Origin: Cellulomonas xylanilytica
GTDB taxonomy: Bacteria; Actinomycetota; Actinomycetes; Actinomycetales; Cellulomonadaceae
Assembly (NCBI RefSeq): GCF_007989805.1
Contig: NZ_BJUB01000005.1
Coordinates: 124,001 to 188,000, forward strand
Direction of reading: 5' to 3'
DNA length: 64,000 nt
The translations under genes were made by a program, and so were the position numbers. Position 1 is the stretch's first letter; each line of letters opens with the position of its first letter. The notes beneath the pieces were generated by a model. It had not been told where the DNA came from and ran no database searches. It saw nothing but the letters and a program-made list of their open reading frames with translations. Positions 42,449 to 51,300 of this stretch are shown here, one piece after another.

Positions 42449-45026
42449 AGGTCAGCCGGTCCCGCGCGTCCGCCTCGGTCGCAGCCTGCGTGAACGGCCA
42501 CGGGAACGTCTCGCCCCGCGACCACGGGCCCAGCTGGTCGGCGTAGTGCACGCTCGCCGGATGACCTGACGCGCCCGTGAGCGTCACCCACGTCGACGCG
42601 TCGAGGTCGCCCAGGTCGACGACCATGCGCATCGACGGTGCCGCGGTGACCGCGAACGAGTCGGAGCTGGCGTCCCAGGCAGTGGCGTCCACGATCGAGG
42701 ACCCGCCGCCCACGGCCACCGCCTCGGGGTTGACCAGCCCGCGGACCACCCCGGGGAGAGACGAGCCACCGAGCACGGGATGCTCCGGGGCGGCCGGGTG
42801 GAGCTGTCCCCAGCGCCAGTCGGTCGCCTCGCGGCCCAGCGACGCGGTCAGCTCGCGGCGCGCCGTCACCATCGCCCGGGTCAGCACCTCGTCGCGGCCT
42901 TCGACGACGCCCGGGGTCGACTTGTCGTCCCACCAGGGCGAGGCGGGCTCGTCGACGAGCCGGCGCACCACCTCGAGCCATCGCGAGCCGCCCGACGGCC
43001 CGTAGCCGTCCGGGAGGTCGTCGGCGAACGCGGACGAGAGGATCTCCGCCCAGACGGCCGCGAAGTACGCCGCCGCCGCCGAGTCCGCCGACTGGACCCG
43101 GTTCCAGGTGCGCAGCAGCTCCTGCCCGTCGTCGTAGAAGGCGACCTCGATGTCGGGGAACGCGTCCTCGATGTCCAGCGAGAGCAGCACCGGGACGAGC
43201 GCGTCCGCGTACGGGCTGTGCTGGTCGACCTGGATCCGGCCCATGTCGGCGACGCTCACCTTGCCGCCCGACGTGGCGTCCGTGAGGAGCTCGCGGATCC
43301 GCTGCGCGCGGTAGCCGTAGTCCCAGTCGTCCGTCAGGAACGGGCCGACGCCGGCCGGGGTGACGGCCTGGTTGGCGGTCACGATGAAGCCCTCGACGGG
43401 GTCGAGCGCGCGCGGCATGGCGGTCGGGTCGACGAACCCCTGCCACTCGTAGCGACTGTCCCAGCCCGGGCGCGGCCACGTGCCGTCCGACGGGACCGGC
43501 CCGCCGGAGATGTCCGCGCGGACGGGGATGCGGCCGGGCGCCTGGTAGCCGATGTGCCCGTCCGTCGTCGCGAAGACGATGTTCTGCGACGGGACGTCGA
43601 ACAGGGCGGCGGCCGCCTGGATGTCCGCCGCGTCCTCGGCGACGTTCATCGCGAGCACCGCGTCCATCGTCCGGCCCGGCTGCAGGGCGGTCCAGCCGAG
43701 CGCGACGTCGAACCGCCGGCCCGGCGCACCGTCCGGGACCGGCGCCGTACCGACGCCCTGCAGGTCGAGGACCTCGGACACGAGGGGCCCGTGCACGGAC
43801 TCCTGGACCGTCAGGCGGACGTCGTCACCGCCGTTGACGTGGATGACCTCGACGCGCTCGGTGACCGGCACCTGCGCGCCGTCGAGCCGGGTGGTGCCCT
43901 CGTCGACGCGCTCGAGGAAGAAGTCCGTCACGTCGGCGCCCAGGTTGGTCAGTCCCCAGGCGAGCTTGGCGTTGTGGCCGATGACCACCCCGGGCATCCC
44001 CGCGAACGCGAAGCCGGTGACGTCGTACGGGCAGCGCGCGGAGACGTCCTCGCACCGCAGGCCGATCTGCTCCCAGATCCCGGGTGCCGAGATGCCCAGG
44101 TGCGGGTCGTTGGCCAGCAGCGGCTTGCCCGACTCCGTGAGCTCGCCGGAGACGACCCAGGAGTTGGAGCCCACGCCCTCGCCGTCGCCCATGAGGTTCG
44201 GCACCGCGTCCAGGGCGGCTGCCGCGGACGCCATCGCCGCCTGCAGGTCGGCGCTGTCCAGGTCGAGCGTCGTCGTCGTCGCGGACGTCTGCTCCGGGAG
44301 CGTCGCCGGCAGGTCCGCGGCGGTGAGGATCGGCAGGTTCAGGTCCTGCGGGTAGGCCGGGAACAGCTCGTCGACGCGCGCGACGTCCCCGATCGTCGAG
44401 TACGACGCGGCACGCTCCAGCTCCGCGTCGTAGTTGCCCCGCAGGTCCCACGCCATCGCCTTGAGCCACGCGAGCGAGTCCACCGGGTCCCACGGCGCCG
44501 GCGCACGCAGGTCCAGCCGCACCCCGAGCACCGAGTACTCGACGGCGATCGCGCCGGGGTCCCGGCCGTCGAGGTAGGCGTTGACGCCGTCCGCGTAGGC
44601 CTGGAGCGCGTCGCGGGTGCTCTGCTCGAGCAGCCCCCACTCCTGCTCGGCCACCCGGCGCCACCCGAAGGTCCGGATCACCTTGTCCGCGGCGAGCGCG
44701 TCCGGGTTCTCGCCGACGAGCTCCGACAGCCGCCCCGACGTCACGTGGCGGCGGTAGTCCATCTCGAAGAAGCGGTCCTGGGCGGCCACGTAGCCCTGCG
44801 CCCGGAACAGGTCCTCCGACGTCGTCGCGGTGATCGTCGGCACCCCGCGGTCGTCGCGCGTGACCGTCACCTCGGCGTCGAGCCCCGGCAGCTCCAGCTC
44901 ACCGGCGACCTCCGGCAACGGCCGTCGCACGACGATGACCGCGGTGACCATGACCGCGACCAGGGCGACGACGACCACCGCGGCGACGGTGATCAGGGAG
45001 AGACGGACGAGGCGACGACGAGACAC
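42438..45026 (-). CDS. Penicillin acylase-family Ntn hydrolase, membrane-anchored
   Basis: 862 residues. An N-terminal membrane helix (about 8-33) acts as a signal or anchor. The alpha chain has VTVTRDDRGVPTITATTSED and FFEMDYRRH. Autocleavage is expected before the Ser in GEGVGSNSWVVSG (about residue 285), which becomes the beta-chain N-terminal nucleophile. LLANDPHLGISAPGIW and GVVIGHNAKLAWGLTNLG follow. Substrates are probably N-acyl amides, lactams or acyl-homoserine lactones; which is unknown. TACCCT lies seven bases before the GTG start. Confidence 0.9.
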   Translation of the reverse strand: MSRRRLVRLSLITVAAVVVVALVAVMVTAVIVVRRPLPEVAGELELPGLDAEVTVTRDDRGVPTITATTSEDLFRAQGYVAAQDRFFEMDYRRHVTSGRLSELVGENPDALAADKVIRTFGWRRVAEQEWGLLEQSTRDALQAYADGVNAYLDGRDPGAIAVEYSVLGVRLDLRAPAPWDPVDSLAWLKAMAWDLRGNYDAELERAASYSTIGDVARVDELFPAYPQDLNLPILTAADLPATLPEQTSATTTTLDLDSADLQAAMASAAAALDAVPNLMGDGEGVGSNSWVVSGELTESGKPLLANDPHLGISAPGIWEQIGLRCEDVSARCPYDVTGFAFAGMPGVVIGHNAKLAWGLTNLGADVTDFFLERVDEGTTRLDGAQVPVTERVEVIHVNGGDDVRLTVQESVHGPLVSEVLDLQGVGTAPVPDGAPGRRFDVALGWTALQPGRTMDAVLAMNVAEDAADIQAAAALFDVPSQNIVFATTDGHIGYQAPGRIPVRADISGGPVPSDGTWPRPGWDSRYEWQGFVDPTAMPRALDPVEGFIVTANQAVTPAGVGPFLTDDWDYGYRAQRIRELLTDATSGGKVSVADMGRIQVDQHSPYADALVPVLLSLDIEDAFPDIEVAFYDDGQELLRTWNRVQSADSAAAAYFAAVWAEILSSAFADDLPDGYGPSGGSRWLEVVRRLVDEPASPWWDDKSTPGVVEGRDEVLTRAMVTARRELTASLGREATDWRWGQLHPAAPEHPVLGGSSLPGVVRGLVNPEAVAVGGGSSIVDATAWDASSDSFAVTAAPSMRMVVDLGDLDASTWVTLTGASGHPASVHYADQLGPWSRGETFPWPFTQAATEADARDRLTFTP

Positions 45027-45181
45027 GCTTCGGAGGGTACTTTGCCGTCCCGCGTCCGGCTGTCGCTGCGCCCGGCGCGGACGTGCGGAATGTGCCGCGG
45101 GAGCGAGCGGTTAGGATTGGCACTCGGACGACGCGAGTGCCAGACCTTCCGCCCGCTCGATCAGCTGCCAGGAGACCTTCA

Positions 45182-45517
45182 GTGCCCACCTACGCCTACG
45201 CCTGCACGGCGTGCGGTCACGCCTTCGAGATCGTGCAGTCGTTCAGCGACGACTCGCTGAGCGTCTGCCCCGAGTGCGAGGGACGCCTGCGCAAGGTGTT
45301 CTCCTCCGTCGGGGTCGTGTTCAAGGGTTCCGGCTTCTACCGCAACGACGCGCGCGCCGGTGCCAAGTCGACCGCCCTGAGCCCCGCCGCGTCCACGCCC
45401 GCTGCGACGCCGGCGTCGTCGACCTCCTCGTCGTCGACCTCGTCCTCGTCGACCTCCTCGACCTCGTCGTCGTCCACCTCGACCGCCCCGGCGGCCAAGC
45501 CGGCGGCGTCGTCCTGA
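45182..45517 (+). CDS. FmdB-family zinc-ribbon protein with Ser/Thr tail
   Basis: 111 residues. The zinc ribbon is PTYAYACTACGHAFEIVQSF then CPECEGRLRKVF, followed by GVVFKGSGFYRND. The last 55 residues are a low-complexity Ser/Thr/Ala/Pro tail with repeated SSTSSS units. The family is a putative regulatory or nucleic-acid-associated protein; Rv0991c of M. tuberculosis, at the same place in the synteny, is a redox-controlled chaperone-like protein. The GTG start has AGGAG 8 nt upstream; TAGGAT near 45114 is a plausible -10. Confidence 0.88.
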   Translation: MPTYAYACTACGHAFEIVQSFSDDSLSVCPECEGRLRKVFSSVGVVFKGSGFYRNDARAGAKSTALSPAASTPAATPASSTSSSSTSSSSTSSTSSSSTSTAPAAKPAASS

Positions 45518-45539
45518 TCCAGCCGTCCTGAGCGTCTCG

Positions 45540-45568
45540 GCGCCGTCACCCTCCGGGTGGCGGCGCCG
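45540..45568 (+). terminator. Terminator after the FmdB-like gene
   Basis: GGCGCCGTCACCC pairs with GGGTGGCGGCGCC (one T-G wobble) around a 3-nt loop, then CTCTTTC. The rest of the 281-bp gap to 45799 holds no gene. Confidence 0.75.
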
Positions 45569-45798
45569 ACCTCTTTCGCACGGGGTCCGGGGTCGTCCCT
45601 GGCTGCGGGCGCCTGTCTGGACGAGCACGCGCCCGCAGCAGCTCTCACGGTGGCTGCCGTGCTCCACGCCCATCGCCCGGACCGGGTCCGAGGTCGCTGC
45701 GTGCCGAGCCGCCCACAGCCCCGCGCGCCGCACGCCGACCCCCCACCCACCCGGGACGGCCCGTGCCGCCGGACGAGGCGCGCCTAGCGTCGGCCGTC

Positions 45799-46482
45799 AT
45801 GCAGCCCCACGTCCTCGCCGGTCGGCCGCCGCCGCTCCCCCACCGCCGACGCCCGATCCCCCTGGCGGTGCGCGCGACGCTGTGGCGCACGCGGTTCGCC
45901 GTCGCCGCGGTGTTCCTCGGCATCGCCGCCGCGTGCACGGTCCAGGCGCTGCGACCGGCCGACCCGCCGACGACGCCCGTGGTCGTCGCCTCCCGGCCGC
46001 TCGCGGCCGGGACCCCGCTGACCAGCACGGACGTCCGGCTCGCCCGGTTCCCCGTCGGGGTCGTGCCCGACGACGCACCGACCGACCTTGACGCGGTGCT
46101 CGACGCGGCGACGGCCGTGCCGCTCACGGCGGGCACCCCCGTGCTGCCCGGCCTGCTCGCCGACGACGACGTCCGCGGGCCACCCGGCACCGTGGTCGCG
46201 ACGGTCCGGTTCGCCGACCCGGCCGTCGCCGGGCTGCTCTCGCCCGGGATGCGGGTCGACGTGCTGGCCGCCACCGCGGAGGGCGGGCCGGGCGGGGTCG
46301 TCGCGACGAGAGCGCTCGTCCTGCCGGTCGCCCAGCGGACCGCGTCGGCGCAGAGCCCGCTGGGCCTCGGCGGCTCCGGCGACGACTCGGTCCCCGTCCT
46401 GCTCGCCGTGTCCCCGGACGAGGCACCCGCGCTCGCCGGCGCCGCCGCGTCCGCGTTGCTGTCCGCAGTCGTCGTGCCATGA
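45799..46482 (+). CDS. SAF-domain protein (RcpC/CpaB-like)
   Basis: 227 residues. One membrane helix (about 30-55, FAVAAVFLGIAAACTVQAL) is followed by an SAF domain starting PVVVASRPLAAGTPLTSTDV. A RcpC-like region follows with ATVRFADPAVAGLLSPGMRVD. CpaB/RcpC proteins belong to Flp/Tad pilus assembly, but no pilus genes are here; solitary copies are common in actinobacteria with unknown role. TAGCGT lies 8 bases before the ATG at 45799. Confidence 0.82.
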   Translation: MQPHVLAGRPPPLPHRRRPIPLAVRATLWRTRFAVAAVFLGIAAACTVQALRPADPPTTPVVVASRPLAAGTPLTSTDVRLARFPVGVVPDDAPTDLDAVLDAATAVPLTAGTPVLPGLLADDDVRGPPGTVVATVRFADPAVAGLLSPGMRVDVLAATAEGGPGGVVATRALVLPVAQRTASAQSPLGLGGSGDDSVPVLLAVSPDEAPALAGAAASALLSAVVVP

Positions 46483-46548
46483 TCGACGACCGGGGACGGC
46501 CACCCGGGCCACCTCGGACCACCCGCCATCCACCCCGAGGGGGCAGAC

Positions 46549-47139
46549 GTGACCGACAGGCTCAACGCCGGGATCACCGGAGCACGGCAGGGCCTCAAGG
46601 GCACCGCGAAGGTGTTCCAAGGGTTCAAGGACTTCATCAGCCGCGGGAACGCGATCGAGCTCGCCGTCGGTGTCGTCATCGGTGCCGCCTTCGGCGCGGT
46701 GGTGACGTCGATCGTCGACGGCCTCATCGGGCCACTCATCTCGGCGATCTTCGGCCAGCAGGACCTGAGCGAGGTCTGGTCGTTCACCGTCAACGACGCG
46801 GTCTTCTCGTTCGGGCTGATCCTGAACGCGCTGATCCTCTTCCTGTTCACCGCCGCCGCGGTGTACTTCCTCATCGTGCTCCCGCTGAACGCCCTCGCGG
46901 CGCGGCGCAAGCGCGGCGAGGAGGAGGAGCCCGCCGCTCCCGGCGAGGACATCCTGCTGCTGCAGGAGATCCGCGACCTGCTCGCCGCCCGCCCCTCGCC
47001 GGCCATCGTCAACGACGCCGGCGCCAGCGGCCTCGGGACGGGCGCCACCGGCACGGCGCGTGACGTCGCGACGCCGCCGTCGGGCACCGACCTGCCCCCG
47101 TCCATCCCCCCGGGCCCGGCAGCCCCGCGCCCGTCCTGA
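46549..47139 (+). CDS. mscL: Large-conductance mechanosensitive channel
   Basis: 196 residues. MscL core: GFKDFISRGNAIELAVGVVI then GAAFGAVVTSIVDGLIGPLI (TM1), a periplasmic loop, TM2 (LILNALILFLFTAAAVYFLI) and the RKRGEEEE cluster. It releases solutes on hypo-osmotic shock. It is longer than the usual 130-150 residues, with 25 extra at the N terminus and a Pro/Ala/Thr-rich C-terminal tail. The GTG at 46549 has GAGGGGG upstream. Confidence 0.92.
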   Translation: MTDRLNAGITGARQGLKGTAKVFQGFKDFISRGNAIELAVGVVIGAAFGAVVTSIVDGLIGPLISAIFGQQDLSEVWSFTVNDAVFSFGLILNALILFLFTAAAVYFLIVLPLNALAARRKRGEEEEPAAPGEDILLLQEIRDLLAARPSPAIVNDAGASGLGTGATGTARDVATPPSGTDLPPSIPPGPAAPRPS

Positions 47140-47144
47140 CCCCA

Positions 47145-47237
47145 CCTCGTGGCAGGTAGGACGACCCCGCCGCAAGGCACGTCGTCCTGCCTCCTCGTGG
47201 GAGGCAGGACGACCCGCCGCAAGGCACGCGGACGCCC
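47145..47237. repeat. Direct and inverted repeats forming a terminator after mscL
   Basis: AGGACGAC-CC(C)-GCCGCAAGGCACG occurs twice (about 47158-47181 and 47206-47229). Between them GTCGTCCTGCCTCC (47181-47194) and GGAGGCAGGACGAC (47200-47213) form a perfect 14-bp stem with a 5-nt loop, a strong candidate terminator for mscL. A looser duplication follows (GAGCGG...CGCGCGGGCGG, about 47260-47312). Confidence 0.7.
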
Positions 47238-47317
47238 CGACTCGGGCGGCGCGTGACCTGAGCGGGCCGTCGCGCGGGCGGCGCATCAGCCGAGCGGACT
47301 GCCGCGCGGGCGGGCCG

Positions 47318-47896
47318 CTACCGGACCGCTGCGAGGAAGGCGAGCGTGCGCTCGGTGAGGAGCTGCGCGGCCGCCGGGTCGTACGACGGCAGGCTGTTGT
47401 CCGCGAACAGGTGCTCCTCCCCCGGGTAGACGAACAGCTCCGCGTCGGGGGACTCCTTCACCAGGGCGCGGGCGGCGTCGATGTCGCCCTCGCCGGCGAA
47501 GAAGGGGTCGGCCTCCATGCCGTGGATCTGCACCGGCACGCCAGCCGGCCACGGGCTGTCGAAGTCGGCGGTCGGGACGCACGAGTGGAAGAACAGCGCG
47601 CCCTTCGCGCCGGGCCGCGTCTGCGCGAGCATCTGCGCAGGCAGGACGCCGAGCGAGAAGCCGGCGTACACGAGCCCCTCGGGGAGCTGGTCGACGGTGG
47701 CCTGTCCCCGTCCCAGCACGGTCGGGAACCCGACCTCGTCGGCGTATGCGAGGCCGGACTCGATGTCCTCGAAGGTGTGCCCGTCGAACAGGTCCGGGAC
47801 GTGCACGGTGTGACCGGCCGCCCGCAGGGTGTCCGCGAAGTCGCGCACGCCGGGTGTCAGGCCCTGGGCGTGGTGGAACAGCAGGACCTCGGCCAT
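47318..47896 (-). CDS. Dienelactone hydrolase-family protein
   Basis: 192 residues, alpha/beta hydrolase fold of the DLH family: EVLLFHHAQGLTPGVRDFAD, the nucleophile elbow AGFSLG (Ser where classic DLH has Cys), VPVQIHGMEADPFF and EEHLFADNSL with the catalytic His. It probably hydrolyses small esters or lactones. The ATG at 47896 has AAGGAG 6 nt upstream; a longer frame to 47959 lacks one. Confidence 0.88.
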   Translation of the reverse strand: MAEVLLFHHAQGLTPGVRDFADTLRAAGHTVHVPDLFDGHTFEDIESGLAYADEVGFPTVLGRGQATVDQLPEGLVYAGFSLGVLPAQMLAQTRPGAKGALFFHSCVPTADFDSPWPAGVPVQIHGMEADPFFAGEGDIDAARALVKESPDAELFVYPGEEHLFADNSLPSYDPAAAQLLTERTLAFLAAVR

Positions 47897-47962
47897 GGGG
47901 GTCTCCTTCGGTCGTTCGAGTGGTCGGGGCCCGGCGATCGTCTCGCGCGGGTGTGACACGGG

Positions 47963-48247
47963 TTACCAGTGCGGCGGCTTGTCCTGGTGCAGGCGGTCGT
48001 CGTTGGAGCCGGCCTCCCGGTCGCCCCAGCCGACGTCGGAGTCGTCGGCGCTGCGCGTCGGGACGGCCGGCTCGGGCGCGGCGGTGCGGTCCGGCGGCGT
48101 CGTCGGCACGGTGTCCGGCGCCGTCGGCTGCACCGGGTGGGACGAGACGAGGTTGGCGTCGTCGCCTCCGACGGTGCCCGCGTGCCGGACTGCACGCCTC
48201 GGTCGGCGCGCGCGGGGGTCACCGTGAGGGTGCGGGGGCGACGTCAT
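47963..48247 (-). CDS. Small actinobacterial protein ending in PPHW
   Basis: 94 residues, disordered, Pro/Asp/Arg-rich. It ends DREAGSNDDRLHQDKPPHW, a tail that recurs in small uncharacterised actinobacterial proteins (from memory). It lies 58 bp downstream of the helicase-like gene on the same strand and may be co-expressed with it. Function unknown. Confidence 0.65.
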   Translation of the reverse strand: MTSPPHPHGDPRARRPRRAVRHAGTVGGDDANLVSSHPVQPTAPDTVPTTPPDRTAAPEPAVPTRSADDSDVGWGDREAGSNDDRLHQDKPPHW

Positions 48248-48305
48248 CGTCCGATGATCCCACCGGTCATGCACCACGGAGGAACCCGCAGGCGCCCCGG
48301 GCCGC

Positions 48306-51300
48306 TCAGCGCATGCCGCGGGTGATCGCGCTCCGGACGGCGGTGTCGATCCGGTAGGACCGGCGCGTGATGCCGAGCTCGTCCCGCAGGGCGGCCGCCA
48401 GCTGCTCGCGGGTCCGCTCCTGCTCGTCCGACTGGAGCCACGCCACCAGCTCGTCGAGCTGGTCGTCGCTGTAGGCACCGATGGGCAGGCCGCGACGGAC
48501 GTCGGGGCGCTGGCGGGTGGGTACCGCGAGCGCGAGCTGGAGCGGCCGGTTCGGCGGGTGCGGGTCGTCGCCAGGCGCGTCGGACGGGTCCGCGGTCCGG
48601 CCGGCACCGGAGCCCGCGGACTCGGGAACCTCCGTGTCCGCGACCTCGGCGTCGGCGACCTCCGCGTCGGCACCCTGCGGGCCCGCAGCCTGGACGGGCG
48701 CGTCCTGGGCGAGCGCGTCCTGGGCGGGCAGGTGCTGCCCGGCGCGACGGCGAGCACCGAAGGCGGCTGCAGGCTCCGCTCCAGGCGTGGCTGCGGGGTC
48801 CGCAGCACGCGCGGCGGCGACGGCGTCGACCACCTCGATCGTCGACCACACCCCCGTGGCCGGTCGCGGCTCGGCCGGGTGAGCCGCGGCCCGTGCCGCA
48901 GCGCGTGCCGCGGACCGGGCGGTCGACGCGGGGGTCGGCAGCTCCTCGGTGTCGTCGGCCTCGTCGAGCAGGCCGAGCTGCAGCGGCGCGGTGCGGGGGG
49001 CTGCCGGGGCGGGCACGCGGGCGTGCACAGCGCGGCGGATGCGGTCCACCTCGGCCTGCGGGTCCATGAACGCGGCAGCGGACCAGACGCGGATGACGCT
49101 CCAGCCGACGCGCTCCAGGCGGTCGGCGGTGAGGCGGTCGCGGACGCGGACGCTGGGCTCGGCGGTGTACTCCGCGTCGTCGGTGAGGACGGCGACGAGC
49201 ATCTCGCCGGGCAGGTCGGGGTGGCCGACGACGAGCGGGATCCGGTCGCCACCGGGGATGCCGTGGTCGGCCTCGACCAGCAGGCCGTGCTTCCACAGGC
49301 GCTCGGCGAGGTCCAGCAGGAGACGGTCGGGCTCGGAGGCGGCGGCCAGCGCCCGGTCGGCGGCCGAGGTGGCGGCGGCCAGCGTCCGCAGGAGCGGGTC
49401 GGTCGGCTCGGGCGGGGTCACCAGGTCCGCGACGTCCTCGCCCGCACTGCGGCGGGCCGCGAACGCGAGCAGGTCCGCCAGGAGCCGCGGGCCGGGGCCG
49501 CGCAGCCGCTCGGGGTCGAGGTCGTCGGCCCCGAAGCACGCGACGACGGTGAGCCGGTGCCGGGTGGAGCCGAGCGCGTCCAGCAGCAGCGCGTCGCCCC
49601 CGGGTCCGGTGATGGGACCGAAGGTGTGCAGGACGCGGCGGTGCGGGGTGCGGCCGAGCCCGAGCGACAGGATGATCGCCTCGCGGCGCAGGCCGGCGAC
49701 GTTGGGCAGGTCGGTGACGACGAACGGGTCGACCCGGCCGGAGTCGAAGAACGCGGCGAGTGCAGGGTTGCCGCGGACCTCGGACAGGACCGCCTCGCGG
49801 ACGGCCTCGGCGTGGGTCGGGGTGGCGGTGATGACGGCGAGCGACTCCTCGGGCCGCATCAGCGCGTGCGTGAGGACGAGCTCGACGACGTGCTCGACCT
49901 CCTCCCGCGTGGAGTCGACCGACCCGGTGACCTGGTCCGGCATCCCGGTGCCGTCGACGACGTCGAGGCTGACCAGCGGGCGGTGCTGCGGCAGCGGCGT
50001 CGGACGCAGCACCCCGGCGTAGCCGTGCGCAGCGAGGAACGCGGTGAGGTACGGGTCGCGGCGCGAGGAGTCGGCACGCAGCGCGACCGACGGCAGCACC
50101 GCGGCGAGCTCGCGCACGGCGCTGCCCGAGGCGCAGCGTGCGTCACCGACGACGACGACCTGCCGGCCGCGGGCCACGGCGGCGAGGGCGACCTCCACGG
50201 GCAGGTGCGCGGCGGAGTCGATGACCACCAGGTCGACGGTGCGCGTCGGCGGCAGCACCTGCGGGACCAGCATGGGGCTGGCCGCGATGACGGGCCGCAG
50301 CCGCCGGGTGACCTCGGGGTGCCGCACGACGGTGTCCCGCAGCGACGTGAGCCGCTCCTCGACGAGGTCCGCGAACAGCGCCTCGGCCTGCTCGCGGTGC
50401 TGGCGCAGGGTGTGCGAGACGTGCCCGACGACCGCCCCGAGGACGGGGCCGGAGAGGCTCTTGACGTGCGCGCGGTCGAGGGTCGCGTAGCGCGCGGACA
50501 GGGCGCCGAGCGCGGCGCCGTCGTACCCGGCGAGCGCGGGATCCTCGCCGAGGATCTCCTCGACCACCGTGCTCCACCAGGCCAGGTCCAGCTCGGCCGG
50601 CGCGAGCGCGGGCTCGATCCGGCGGGTGGCCAGGTCGTCGACGAGGGCGCCGAGCCCCGCGGACCGGAGGCGGTGCAGGAGCCCCGTGCGCTCGGGCAGG
50701 TCGGTGAGCGCGGCGGTGTCGGACCGGAGCCGGGTCAGCCGCTCGGTCAGCGCGGGGAACGGCAGGCTCGAGAGACCGCCGCCACCGGGGGTCGTCGCGA
50801 GGACCTCGTCGAGCGCGTCGAGGTCGGCACGCACGGCGGCGAACTCCTCCTCGATGTGCTCGAGGCCGTCGGGCAGCCGCGGCCACCCGCCGGACGGGCA
50901 GTGCGCCTGCCAGACCTCGCGCTGCGCCTGCACCTCGAGCAGGCGTGCGTGCAGGTCCGCGACGGGTCGGCCGGGCCGGACCATGTCCTTCGACTGCTTG
51001 CGCAGCCGGCGACGCACCCAGTAGCCCATGTCGATGCCGCGCTCCGCGCGCCACTCCTTGGTGGCGGTGGCGGCCACCAGGTCGGCGGCGGTGCGCTCGA
51101 AGACGATGGGCTGGAACACGTCGAGCGCCGCCCGGACGCCGTCGAGCATGGTCAGCTGCTCGATCCAGGAGACCACCGTCGTCGCCTGCGTCAGCCCGGT
51201 CTCCGCGGCCACCTGCGCGGTCCGCGCGACGAGCGCCGGCAGGGTGGAGTCGAGCACGCGCTCCAGCCGGCGCACGGCGTTCTCGGCGTCGGCGCGCGTG

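Noticed and set aside
42780..45260. 826-codon plus-strand frame opposite the acylase gene
   Set aside because: Arg/Asp/Val-rich shadow with no motif; the minus strand holds a clear Ntn hydrolase.
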